DNA of 64,000 nucleotides from Humulus lupulus (lineage: Eukaryota; Streptophyta; Magnoliopsida; Rosales; Cannabaceae): assembly GCF_963169125.1 (NCBI RefSeq), contig NC_084795.1, positions 261,759,042 to 261,823,041 of the forward strand. The letters are read 5' to 3'. Below are positions 32,532 through 44,470 of the stretch, piece by piece (positions within the stretch are counted from its first letter, which is position 1; each line of letters starts with the position of its first letter). Below the pieces are notes generated by a model. The model ran no database searches and had not been told where the DNA came from. It saw nothing but the letters and a program-made list of their open reading frames with translations. The translations under genes and the position numbers were made by a program.

Positions 32532-33700
32532 GGTACTTACATGAATCTCTAGAGCAATCGTTGATGAAGGTGACAAAATACCCATAACCACCCCTCGCTA
32601 GAACATTCATTTGTCCCTAGACATTTGAACATACTAGCCCTAGTGGTTCTTTGGCCCTTTCTCCTATCACAGAGAATGGACGCTTTGTCATTCTACCCTC
32701 GAGGCAAGATTCACAAACAGGTAGGTCACCCTAGGTGAGCTCCCTCAAAAGCCCAGCCTTTGTTAGTCTTTGAATCCTATCATAGCAAATATGACCAAAG
32801 AGAAGATGCCAAAGGTACGTCATTTATAATGTTATTGACATTTTTTCGTTTAACGGTCCTAGATTTAGCTATCTTAAACAACTCATTATTTAGAACATAG
32901 GGTTCGTTTAGTTGCAATAGGTATAGCCCGTTTTTCATACATCCACCCCACAATTCACATCCATTTAAAGAAATATGATTTTATTAATTGTGAAAGTAAC
33001 TACAAATTATTGTTGATTTAATAAGAAAATATAAGATTAAAATTTCCATTGAAAATCGGAATAAAATAAACATTGTCTTAAAACAATATATTTATTTCCA
33101 AAATTCATTCAAGTTTATCATTTTGCCTTGTTTGATACGAACAACTCTTGATGGATTTTAAGCTTTGGATTTTTATCCTAAAAAGTGTAAAAGAAAATAC
33201 ATGCATGTTTAGTAGATTTTGATTCAACGATCCAAAACCGAAGTATCATCCTCTAAAATCACATGCATCCAAGACAAATTTCGTTTTCTTGGGTTCCATA
33301 TGCCTTGAGTGTCAGGCAATCTTTTTCCGATTCCCAGTCTCCGTGTAGTTGGAAACACTCCCCTTTTTGTGTACTTATAATCAGGTCTTGCTCCAAGATG
33401 TTTTGCAGCATTTGGTGCCTTGCCAATGGACTTCTTATTCTTTTTGTTTGAATTTCTTCCTCATCTGCTCTTCGAAGAAGAAGCTTAAAGCGACTTCTCC
33501 TTGAGCTTGTTTACTAGTATTAGAATTGTTTCCTTTGCTCAAACCACCATCAACAATCCTATTTTGAAGGATTTGGTGATCGTTGCATAGGAAAAATAGG
33601 AATATCTTTGATTATCACGAACTCTTTGTTGTCCATAATCAACACCAATTTGATGTTTGACAAACATTTCGTGAGGTTCTCACCATAGAGTAACCTTTTA
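32532..33700 (-). pseudogene. Copia-B2 integrase N-terminus, protease and gag remnant
   Basis: On the minus strand the region after about 32720 matches the integrase entry block of the copia-B3 copy at 63800-63860 (MTKRPFS..., GERAKEPL), followed toward 32532 by integrase core text. Toward 33700 come decayed protease and gag, including an ATG near 33640 leading into text matching the gag start. No long frame survives. The sequence resumes at 21481 beyond the inserted LTR-1. Confidence 0.75.
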
Positions 33701-34812
33701 GAGATTAGAGAGAGTATGAGGTGGAAAGCCTACAACTACGATTATCAACTAAGTAGAAATCAACACATTGCTTGACAAATATTTATTCATTAAATTTTTA
33801 GAAATAGCATAACATACAAAATGTTTTGAGATAAGCAAAATACTAAAACACTTATTTTCTATTTTATAAGTACTTTAACTAGCCATGAACCCATGTGTCC
33901 CGGTAGGCGAGAGTCACAAATATTACCTTAGTTAAATAGAGAAATATCTCAATTAGTAAAACGTCATAGATTTTTATTAACTACCTATTCCATCCGATCA
34001 AAGTAACGAAAACTCATGTGCTCCGGTAGGCAAAAGTCACAAATATTTCTTACTTTATGAGTATGACCCACGATTTTGATTATTATAGACATAAGTCCTA
34101 TAGTCATTGTAGGGATGAGTCTATAGAAGGTCCATCTATCCTAAGAAATTTAACCATGTTAAGAAGTCCAGTGAACACCTTCCGTAGGGAGACGAAATCA
34201 AAGCGTCATGAGGCCCCACTAAACTCTAACCTTGTTAAATCAACGGTGGAGATTTAATTCAAATTTTTAAATCTCATTATTAAATATTTTAGTACTTTAT
34301 TCTTTTGGAAAATTATTAACTTAGGTTTGCCAAATTATTAAAATAATTAATAAACCAACTTAGGTTTTCCAAATTATTAAAATAATTAATAAACCAACTT
34401 AGGTTTGCCAAATTATAAAAATAATCAATAAACCAACTTAGGTTTTCCAAATTAATAAAATAATTAATAAACCATAGTTTATAATTTTTCCATTAATTCT
34501 AAAATTATCATTGAAAATAAATCCAAAAATTAGAATCAATTTATTTCTAATCAATTATTAGGTCTAACTAAAAAGAACAACCTAATACAATTAAGTCCAA
34601 CTTAGGTAAATGGGCCTTAACAATTCGAGCTTGGATGAAGGAAAGTTGGGTTCAGTATGTCGGACCTACTACTAAGGCTCCCTAACTTCCACACAAAGCC
34701 CGAAAAGACAGGAATTTGAACCTTCATTTTATTAATTATTATTCAATTGATTAAGTTCAATCTAGTAATGCAAAGCAAATGGACCTTCACAAGTGGAACC
34801 ACCCATAAGAGA
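33701..34812 (-). mobile_element. Copia-B2 leader, part 1
   Basis: Reverse complement of parts of 62200-62925 in copia-B3: shared text includes the CACAAATAT/CCGGTAGGC and CATGAACCCATGTGTCC stretches around 33890-34050 and GGGGCCTCATGACGC-type text near 34200. Non-coding. It continues at 39776 beyond LTR-2. Confidence 0.75.
34318..34475 (-). repeat. 39-bp tandem repeat, four units
   Basis: ACTTAGGTTTGCCAAATTA-type units begin 39 bases apart (about 34320, 34359, 34398, 34437), alternating TTTGCC and TTTTCC. The equivalent place in copia-B3 (about 62320-62360) has one unit, so the expansion is specific to this copy. Confidence 0.9.
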
Positions 34813-36572
34813 TTTAACGCCCTACTACCTTAGAGTCGTTACTAAGTGAGTTTAAAACGTGCAATCACTTGCTAATCGAGGTTTTTAAAGCAAAAGTGTA
34901 ATTAAGCCATAATCAAAGTAAAAACTTTAGAAATAACTCTATACCATTGAAAATCATAAAAGTTTAACACCTGGGATCCCAAAATATTGTTTAGAAATAT
35001 TTACAACGCATATATTACAACCAAGTCGGCTAAACGACAAAATCTAAGTTTTATAACAACCATCTCCCAAAATCCACTGGCTGTGGCAGCCAGGCTGGCC
35101 AAACATGTACACGCCGCCTCACGCTTCCTACACTCATGGTTGGTTGGCTTTCTCCTTGCCTTTACTTGCACCACAGAGCACCCGTGAGCCAAAGCCCAGC
35201 AAGAAAACCCACAAACAGATAACATATGAAAAACATACACCAAGCATATAAACAGGCCATCAATAGGCTAAACACATACGGTCAAGCCGTCAGGCGCTTT
35301 ACCAGGCCTTGGGTTCGCAGTCTACACCGTGAGGATATCCCAGGTATCCTTTAGGGTCCCGCCCTGGCAGCTCGCACTCCACGTGCTCAATATTGCTCTC
35401 GGCCCCTTGCCATACTCGACCTTGCACTCAACGTGCCCAACGCCGTTCCCGGCCCTTTATTGTTCCTGGCTCTTGCCGACCTCGGCCTACACCATTCCTG
35501 GCTCCTGCCGATCATTTACACAATAGCAATCATAGCATAATAAACAAATACTGAATACTAACAAATTCAATAAAAGGGCTACGCCCTACAATTCAAACAT
35601 TTTGGGGCTCAGCTCTGCATACAAGCTCTATGGGAACAAGGGCTCTCTTACCTGCGTCTTGAGCTTCCCGAGCACCGATATTCCGAGCACAGTCCCTTAA
35701 CTTGAGCCTTGCCAAACCCTAGTCACAACACATAATAATATTCATCCATCAAGTTCCAACCCATTAACTAGCTTTACATCACAATTCTAGTCTCCGGGTC
35801 ATTGAGTTTCACCCAACATGTTAAAAGATTCAATCCCGAGCACCCTAGGTTAAATTCCCAAGCCTAGAATCTCAAAATCCCAAAATCCCTTAAGGGCCAC
35901 AACATTAGACAACCATGCCTTGGCATGGCCCTAACTAGGGGCCTCCAAATGCCCCAAAATAGGTAAGGGTCGTGGCATTACTCAGGCCATGCCGCGGCCC
36001 GCCCTCCTTCCTCAGCATGCACCAAATTCGAAGGGCCGCGACTCAGCAAGAACAATGCCGCGGCCCGACCCCTTCGAACCCAGAAAAACCTCCATTTTTG
36101 ACACCTAAATCTCTCTCAAAACCATCCACAATCCCCCCGATTCCACAACTCAATTATCCACAAACTTCGCACAAGATTCCAGCAACAAAACCCAGCTGAA
36201 ACCTAGACTAAAAATCCATTTCAATCTCTGAAATTTTCTAACTCATGAACTCAAAACCCAGCCATGGAAACACTATAATTTAACCTTTAAACTTTAAATT
36301 AGAGCTTACCTCAGCTGTAGAACCAATCCTCCAAGAGTTTTCTGGCTTAATTTCCTAGGTTCCAGCCTCAATTCACTCTTCAAATTCAAAACCCAAAACC
36401 ACAGAATTTTCAACACAGAGAATGAGAATCAACCCTTACCTTAATCCTGGCTAAATTCCTTTGCTAAAGTTGAGATAATCCTTCAAAACCCAAGCCTAAA
36501 TCACAGAGCTCTCAGCTGGATTCCTTTAGCTTCCAAGAGTTTCCTTGGTAGAGAGAGAAAGCGAAAAGAAGA

Positions 36573-39253
36573 TGTAATGCCCCAAATTTCCTAATAAGGT
36601 TTAGGACCTTGATTAGGAGGTCGGGAGGGCCATAATTGATTTATTATAGTATTTCATGAATATATGCATATTTACGTGGATTATATTATTATATGACGGT
36701 GAGTGCATGCGTATGGGAGAATTTATTATTGTGAGGGTATTTTGGTAATTTGGCCACTGTGGGCGTACTTGTATATTTTGGGTGCATGATTGTGATTAAT
36801 TAATATAGCCACATTATAAGGTGGATTGGTTCGAGCTATCGACATGAGACGATCATGAGATGTAAGTGTTCGGTCTAGTCATAACGGGTTTAAGTCCGGG
36901 TCTCGGGGTGAGTCTCGGGGTGAATTTAATGGTTAGATCATTACTGGGAATTAAAGGGTAATGGGATATGGCTTATTGGTGTTTGAGAATATTGGGAATA
37001 GCGGGAATTGGAGGGTGTTAATTGTGATTAATGAAATAGGTGTGAAAGGACAGTTTTGCCCTTGGTGGCTGCTAAGGTTTCATTTTAGACCTAAGGGTAT
37101 TTAGGTCTTTTTACCCTAAGAGATATATATCAGCCATTAAGGCTGTAAAAGAGTAATAAAAACAGAGTCTCTCCTCCTTCTCTCCTGATAGATTTTCTTC
37201 CTCTTTTCTCTTTGGATTTTCGAGCTCAGTTTGAGGAATCGAGCCAAGGAACCAAGCTTAGCTAAGCTAGGGTTATGCTCCACCATTGAAGAGGGTGTGT
37301 TTCCAAGATTAAGGTGAGTTTCTAGCCACTAGAACTCTTGGTTTTGCTCTGTTTTCTTAGTTAAGTTTCTGCTGGTTTTTGAGTTGGAAACTTGGGAATT
37401 GGTTGGAGTTTTGGCTAGGGTTCTTGGGGTTGTGGTCCCTAGGACATGTGGGGATGGTTTTTGGGTTCATTTGGCACCAAAAATGGGATTTGGAAGCATT
37501 AGAATCGAGTTAGAATTGAGGAAGTCGAAGAAGGAAGTTTCAGGGGTGGTTCTGTCTGGGGGTAGCGCTACATCGCCCATCAGAGGGCGCTGTAGCGCTA
37601 CACAGGGCTCAGTTGGGCGGTTTGTGACTCTGTATTGAGCACTGGGGCGCTAGAAGGGCAGTGCTGTAGCGCTACCCTGCTCCTTCATAACCCTGTTTTG
37701 GGTGTTTTTAAGGGCTTTTGGCTTGGGGTTGCAATCCTTAAGGGCCGGGATCGAATCTACTCACTATGTGGGCATGTTTCGAGGTCCCGAGGGTGGGGTT
37801 TAGGCTAAGACCCTATCTTTGGTAATTTTCATTAATTGGAGATTATTTGGTTATGACTAGGTGACCGCTAAAGGACTAAAAGCTGATCATTCTCAAGGGT
37901 CGTTCCTCTAATCATTCTAGCTCGACTTTGAGGTAAGAAAATTGCACCCTGTGTATTTGTGATATGCATGGCTATTATTGATACATGTCAGTTGATTATT
38001 ATGCATGACATGCATGGCTGTTCTTGATGCATGTTGGTTGACTACTAAACGTGACATGCACGGCTGTTATTGGTGCATGTTGGATTTGTGGATATATTGC
38101 GTATGATGCATAAGAAACATGTGATTAGGACATGCTTTGTATACTGGGTGTGATATCGCTCAGAGCTTGGGCCTCTGTGTTAATGCATAGTCCTAATTGT
38201 ACTAATATCTATTAAGTAAGCATGTTGAATACCTTGTTTATAGATATTGGACATGTGATATGTGTTTGGTGGCATGGCTTACCTGTGTATGGCGCTGACT
38301 TATTAGTCAGAATCGACAATGGTGTCAGATCCGTCTGTGAAGCTGTGACTTATTAGTTAAGTTCACCACGGGCTGAGCACTGGTCGTGTTTTACCGACCC
38401 AAGGGTCAGAGGTGGCAGTGCGTTGTGAACGCCGGGCCAAGTAAAGATTAGATCTAATTGAGGTCGGCATCGAATGACTCATATGGGGTATTAATGCTAG
38501 ACCGACCGGAAGGTCAATAAGAACTATAAGCGCTTGCCTGGTCTATGACCAGATGTTTATGGCCAAGGTGTATGACCCCGGTGACTGTTTGTCACATGGC
38601 CAAGGGACGCTGTCCATAGCACGACTCTAGGGTCAGGAGGAAGGTTATGTTGGTGACCATTCACCATGCACCTGTCCTAATCAAACTTACGAAAGGATCA
38701 CTTGTCAGTTAAGCCCTGGTGACCCTATCGTCACATGGCTAGAAGGAGCGATGCTCAATATTGTGACTTTTGGCTATGGTCACCTATTTTCTTGGACTAA
38801 CAGTCCTAAATGGTTATTATGATCGTTGTTGAGACTATGTCACTCTTTATTTTGTTTTCTTGCTGGGCTTCGGCTCACGGGTGCTACGTGGTGCAGGTAA
38901 AGGCAAGAGGAAGCTGGACCATCCTTGATTTGGAGAGCTTAGGTGATGATGTGTACATATGCAGCTGCTCGTCCGCCACGCCGAGGTTTAAAGTGGAACT
39001 AGGGTTGAACCCTGTTTTGCCGCTTAGTTCGGCCTGTTGTAAATATTTTCTGTAATAAACTCTGAAACTTTATTTTCGGGATCCCAATGTATAAACTAAA
39101 CGTTCTAGTGAAACGTTACATCTTAACCAAAGTTTTTAATCCCTAAACCGCTAATCCTACTTAGTTCACAATTTTGGCCAAATGACTCGGTTAGCGAGTT
39201 TAGCACTGTTTACAAGGCACACCGTAACGGTCCCTGGGGTTTGGGGCGTTACA
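36573..39253 (+). mobile_element. Solo gypsy LTR (LTR-3), nested in LTR-2
   Basis: TGTAATGCCCC...GCGTTACA, 2681 bp, flanked by the duplication GAAGA (36568-36572 and 39254-39258). Conserved block (CTTGCTGGGCTTCGGCTCAC) at about 38859-38878. Between about 38270 and 38760 it holds loosely repeated TGACTTATTAGTCA- and GTGAC..GTCAC-type segments. Confidence 0.93.
37562..37675 (+). repeat. GC-rich module of LTR-3: three perfect GTAGCGCTAC palindromes
   Basis: The 10-bp palindrome GTAGCGCTAC occurs at 37562-37571, 37592-37601 and 37666-37675, with a partial GGCGCTAG at about 37646. No other LTR of the family in the window has this exact word. Confidence 0.92.
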
Positions 39254-39775
39254 GAAGAGAAAAGAGTCGGTTTCTATAAGTCTCTGAGTATTTCTTTCTT
39301 TTGTTTTATTTAACTTAGTCTATGCGGTTACCTCAAGGCTCGGGGTAACAAAATGTCTCCGAGGGCAAAATGGTAAATTTCCCCAATATTCCATCCTAGA
39401 CATTCTAACCTCAAATATATCTCCAAATATTTATTTCCATAACCCGATAACCCTATAATACATCTAATACCCAAAGTACCCCTCGACTCACCCTAAGTCG
39501 GATTCTTAACCCCGTTGTGACCTTCTGGCTAACCGCTCCCCAGGACTGTCTCGGATCGTGCTGCACAGATATATCACATATATATCGCATTTATCACATT
39601 TATACCCCTAATATCCAAACGGGGCCCACATGCACATTTAACTCAACTAAACATGCATCATTATCATATATTCGCATAAATTCACATAAATTCACATATT
39701 AAATCATTTATTGCCCTCTAGGCACACTAATCAAGGCCCTAAGCCCTATTAGCGAATTCAGGTCGTTACAAGAGA

Positions 39776-40095
39776 GAAATTTAAATTTTACATGTTCAAT
39801 TGGGTCCAAATAAAACCTAACATTTTATTAAAGTTTTATTTGAGTTTTCCCACATTTTTCAAACAAAAAAATTGGGTCATCATTATACTTATATTTAAAG
39901 CCCAAATGCAAAAAATAACTTAATAATGATGCTTGATATGCTAATAATTGGATAGGCCTAACATGTTACTCTATAAGCATGTATTATTAAATTATGCAAA
40001 TATACCACAGCAATATACTATTTTCCAAAATACCATAATTAATTAACATAGAACTCATCAGAAAAAATTCAATATAATTAATTAAACAAGTTGAA
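39776..40095 (-). mobile_element. Copia-B2 leader, part 2
   Basis: Reverse complement of about 60400-60770 in copia-B3 (shared ACATGTTA, CCAATTATTAGCATAT and TAATTAATTATGGTAT text). It ends abruptly near 40095, where decayed gypsy pol starts. The rest of the leader and the primer-binding site are missing. Confidence 0.75.
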
Positions 40096-42201
40096 AAGTA
40101 TAGTAACTCTTGAGCTTGAGAATGGGAAGCTTTGTGGCAGTTGGCACTGTGCATAGATTTTGTATGCTGATGACATCTGTATTGAGAGCTATTGTTTTAT
40201 GGCAGAGATATGCATAGAACTCTTAGCTAGTGTGGTGGATACCACTTAAATTGTGCTAGTGGGGTCAGGACAGACTGGACTAGTCTGTGAGTTTCTGGAT
40301 GTGCTTCCAGGGGATCTGCCAGGGTTTCCTTTATATAAAGAGATGGAATGGTAATTGCATTTGTCCAGGAATAGATTTAGATTTTAAGGCACTGTGTTGA
40401 ATGGCTCAGCGGAGTTGTAAGAATTAAAGGTTCAGTTATTGAGTAAGATGGAATTCTTTAACGTGGATTTTTGATCTGGTTAATACCAGTTAGAGATCAG
40501 GGAGAAAGTTATATAAAAGATTGTGTTTGTATCAGATAAGAGCACTGGAAGTGCTGATTATGTCTTAAGAATTTATTTAATGCCAAGTGTTTGTGAATCA
40601 GATGAACAGAGCATTCAAAAGATTATTTGAATGGGTCAAGGAACGCCACAGAATGCAAGAGTTTCCTTGGCTGGTAAAGAATATTTCAGATTCCTTGGGA
40701 AAGGTTTTGAGACTTCTTACAGATCAGAATCAGTTAGTAGGTCGTTATGACATCTCAGTGACAGAGAAAAGTAATTGCCTATGCAATATGTTGGTTAAAG
40801 GATCTGACCAGTACTAGAGTAGAGTTTCTGGTGGGCCAGGTGGCCAGTTTTATGTTTGAGATTATTATTTCAGAAAGGATAAAAAGGAAAGATGACTAAG
40901 TGAACCACAGATAGGAAAGATTGAGTGGAAAGTCTTAGCTGGATTAGCTAAGAGTTGTATAGTGCCAGATATGAATTTATTGTGGTATAGGGTCGGATTT
41001 GGAATCCAATGGATACCGAGATTAATTGGGAGATTCTGGATGAATCTCATGTTATTCTTTTATTCTCTTCATTCAGGCATCATGGAAATGTAACGGGATA
41101 CAAAAGATTTATAGTGGTGGCCTGAGATGGAGAAGGATGTAATGGGATGCGTGGTAAAGTTTTTAACCTGATAGCAGGTTATATCAGAGTGTCAGAAATC
41201 GGTGAGGCCATTGTAGCCTTTGAGTATTTCATAATGGAAATAAGAGAGCATCGCGATGGGCTTCGCGGTGGGATTGGCTAGGTTAGTGGGTCAGCGTGAA
41301 TTGGCATTGGGTCATTGTGGACCATTTTATCCAAGTGAGTTTATTTTTATCAGAAAGGATAAGTAAATAATACAGCTAATCAGTATTCAAATCTCTTTGT
41401 GAAAGAGATAGAGCGCCTTGATGAAACTCAAGGTCTATCTTATCAGATGAAGACTCTATTGCGATTTCTAGGTTTTGGAAGGGTTAAGGAAGGCGATGAA
41501 TATATAGAATAAATTCAGTACAGTTTATTACTCTCAGACTGATGGTAAATCAGAGAGAGGGGGTTATCCAATTATTATTGGAGGAACATCTTATAAGATG
41601 AATGAATTAATATATATATATATATATATATCTGGATCCTGAGGTGGTTCAGGGGACTATTAAGATTATCAGAGGTTGAAGCTTGGATACTCACTTCTCA
41701 GAATAAATGAAAAAATGTTACTGAATTGAAAAGTAGGAACATGAAGTTCCAAGTGGGATATTGTATCTTGTTTAAAAGTATCACCATGGAAAGGGGTGAG
41801 AAGTTAAGGACAAGTTGAGCCCTAGAATAATTTAACAGTTTGAATCCTGGATTATTTGACAGTTTGAATTCTGGATAGAACTGGTCAGGTTGATTTTGGA
41901 TCAGCCTTTTCTTTGGCACTGTTAGTTGTATACAGTGTGTTATGTACTTCCATGCAGTGGACATGGGTTGAAAGGAGTTCATGAGTTAAATTACAAGGAT
42001 CTGAAGGTTAAGTATTCCGGTAGGGAATAGCTAGTTCAAATTGTAACAGAAGTAATAAGGTTCTGAGGAACAAAATGTACCTTGGGTTAAAGTATGTTAC
42101 AGAAACAGTGAGGTCGAGGGAATGACCTGGGAAACTGGAGTCAGTTGTGCGGAATTCTTATTCCGAGCAGTATAGATAAATTTCGAGGACGAAATTTCTG
42201 T
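40096..42201 (+). pseudogene. Gypsy-3 pol, heavily decayed
   Basis: No long frame remains, but gypsy landmarks appear in order on the plus strand: a protease/RT-linker block (VCEFLDVLPGDLPGFP) at about 40290-40340, an RT block (QMNRAFKRLFE) at about 40598, an integrase zinc-region block with WWPEMEKD-like text near 41110-41140, a QTDGKSER-like block near 41540, and a tail ending INFEDEIS just before the polypurine tract. The 5' LTR and gag are missing. Confidence 0.8.
41610..41631. repeat. (TA)n microsatellite
   Basis: About ten TA units inside the decayed gypsy-3 pol. Confidence 0.95.
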
Positions 42202-42215
42202 AAGGAGGGGATAGT
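42202..42215 (+). promoter_or_regulatory. Polypurine tract of gypsy-3
   Basis: AAGGAGGGGATAGT directly before the 3' LTR, following the end of pol. This ties the TGTAATGCCCC LTR family to chromovirus-type gypsy pol. Confidence 0.85.
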
Positions 42216-44470
42216 TGTAATGCCCCAAATTTCCTAATAAGGTTAAGGACCTTGATTAGGAGGCCGAGAGAGACATAATTGATTTATTATGCTATTTAAT
42301 GACTATATGCATGTTTATGTGAATTATATTATTGTATGATGGTAAATGCATGCATATGGGTTCATTTTATTATAAGGGCATTTTGGTAATTTGGCCCGGT
42401 GAGGGTGTAATTGTGTATTTTCGTGCATGTGAGTAAATTATAAATAATACCACATTATATGTGGATTGGTTCGAGCCATTCTTTTCCTTTTCTGATTTTT
42501 GACCTCAAATTGAAGAACCAAGCTAGGAGAGCAAGGCTTGAGGGCTTAGGACTTTGGGTTCAATCATTGAAGGGGGTCTAAATAAAGCTTGAGGTAAGGA
42601 AATTCATCCATGAAAACCTTGTCATACCCTGTTTTCTAATAAGTTTTCAGTTGAGGATTTTGATGTGTTAGTTGGGAATTAATGGAAGTTTTTGAGTTTG
42701 GTTGCTTGGGTTTTGATGAGGGTGTGATGTAGATGAGGTTTAGGGGTTGAATTGGGTTTTGGGTGATGTTTGGGATTGATTTGGATGCTTGGTTTTCAAG
42801 GGGGATCACAGGGGAGAAGACCAGAATTTTCTCTGGTCTGCTGATGGCGCCCCAGCGCTAGGCAGGGCAGATTCTGGGCTTCTCTGACTTTGGGGCAACG
42901 CCCCAGCGCCACTAGGCAGCGTCCCAGCGCTAGTGCATTTTCCAGCAAGCTTATTTTAGGGCTCGGGATGACTTTTAAGGCTCGGGGGTTGGTTCCTTTA
43001 CCCCGTTTGGGTAGATTAAGAGTCCCGAGAGTGCGGGATGGATCCCGTGAGTGTGGTTTTAGATTATAAACCTTTTTATGATTTATTTTATTGATGGGAT
43101 TCCATATTTTGTTATGACTAGGTGACCGCTAAAGGATTGAAGGATTGATCGTTCTCAAGGGTCGTTCTTTTACTAGTTCTTGCTCGAACCTGAGGTAAGA
43201 AAATTGCACCCTGTGTATATGTGACATGCATGGTTATTCTTGATGCATGTTGGATGACTAAATGTGATGCATGTAATGCACGAGAAACATGTGATTATGG
43301 CATGCTATGAATATTGAGTATGAGATTGTTCAGAGCTTGAGCCTCTGTGTTTATGCATGATCCTAATTGTGCTAGTAATTATTGAGTAAGCATGCTAAAT
43401 GCTCTATATCTGGATATTTGACATATGATATATGTTTGGTGGCATTGTTTACTTGTATATGGTACTGAATAGTCAGGGATACTGACCTAAGAGTCAGAAA
43501 CGGCATAAGCGTCCTGAACGCAGGGCCGAATGAAGATTAGATCTAATCGATATCAGCGTTGAATGACTCATATGGGGTATTAACGCTGGACCAACCCTAA
43601 GGTCGATGAATCCTATAAGCGCTTGCCTAGTCTAAGACTAGTTACTAGAGCCAGAGCCTAAGGCCTAGGTGACTGCTTGTCACATGGCTAGGGAACAGTG
43701 TTCCATAGTTATGACTCTAGGGTCAAGAGGAAGGTTATGTTGGTGACTAATCATCATGTACCTATCATGTTTAAGCTAGTAAATGGATCACTTATTTATA
43801 TTGGGAACAAAACCCACTTTAGTGACTTGTACCACTGTCACTCTTTTATTCAGGGCTATCAGCCCGGTATGGTTACCGGAACCACTAGTGTTAAATCACT
43901 TATCTGATTGAGACTGACCTGATAGTTGTCCACTCAGGAGGGCAGGATTCTTTATCCTAGATACCCATTGTTACGTGAATTTGTTTGCCTGCTTGATTAG
44001 TGCTATATCTGCTAGGCATGTGCCTTATGATTTGATGACATGTTATTACTGGTCATGAGCATATTAAGTTTTCTTGCTGGGCTTCGGCTCACGGGTGCTA
44101 TGTGGTGTAGGTAAAGGCAAAAGAAAGCTGGACCATCCTTGAGTTGGAGAGCTTAGGTGACGATGTGTACATATGCAGCTGCTCGACCACCACGACCGAG
44201 GTTTGAAGAGGAGCTAGGGTTAAACCCTGTTTTGCCGCTTAGATCGGCTGGTTGTAAATATTTTCTTGTAATAGACCTTTAAATTATATTTTTTGGAATC
44301 CCAATGTATATAGTAAACGTTCTAATGAAACGTTATATCTTAACCAAAAATTTTAATCCCTAAACTGCTAATCATACTTAGATACACGATTTTGGCCAAA
44401 TGACTCGACTAGCGGGTTTAGCACTGTTTATAAGGCACACTGTAACGGTCCCTGGAATTGGGGTGTTACA
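42216..44470 (+). mobile_element. Gypsy-3 3' LTR
   Basis: TGTAATGCCCC...GTGTTACA, 2255 bp, continuous with pol and a polypurine tract. GC-rich module: CAGCGCTA at 42853 and 42925 and CAGCGCC at 42904, each preceded by CCCC or TCCC. Conserved block (CTTGCTGGGCTTCGGCTCAC) at about 44074-44093. Confidence 0.92.

Larger units (their letters stand above)
34813..39770 (-). mobile_element. Solo gypsy LTR (LTR-2), minus strand, containing LTR-3
   Basis: Read on the minus strand it starts TGTAACGACC and ends GGGCGTTAAA. It is flanked by a 5-bp duplication AGAGA (34808-34812 and 39771-39775). Without LTR-3 it is about 2.27 kb. The family block (CTTGCTGGGCTTTGGCTCAC) is at about 35183-35202 on the minus strand. 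Its GC-rich module has GCCGCGGC at 35991 and 36057, with GCCGCGAC at 36035 and GTCGTGGC at 35969. Confidence 0.9.

Noticed and set aside
40587..40817. 76-residue open frame as a gene
   Set aside because: Its text (QMNRAFKRLFE) is a damaged gypsy reverse-transcriptase block inside decayed pol.
43698..43907. 69-residue frame in the gypsy-3 LTR
   Set aside because: It lies entirely in LTR sequence and is not preserved in sister LTRs.
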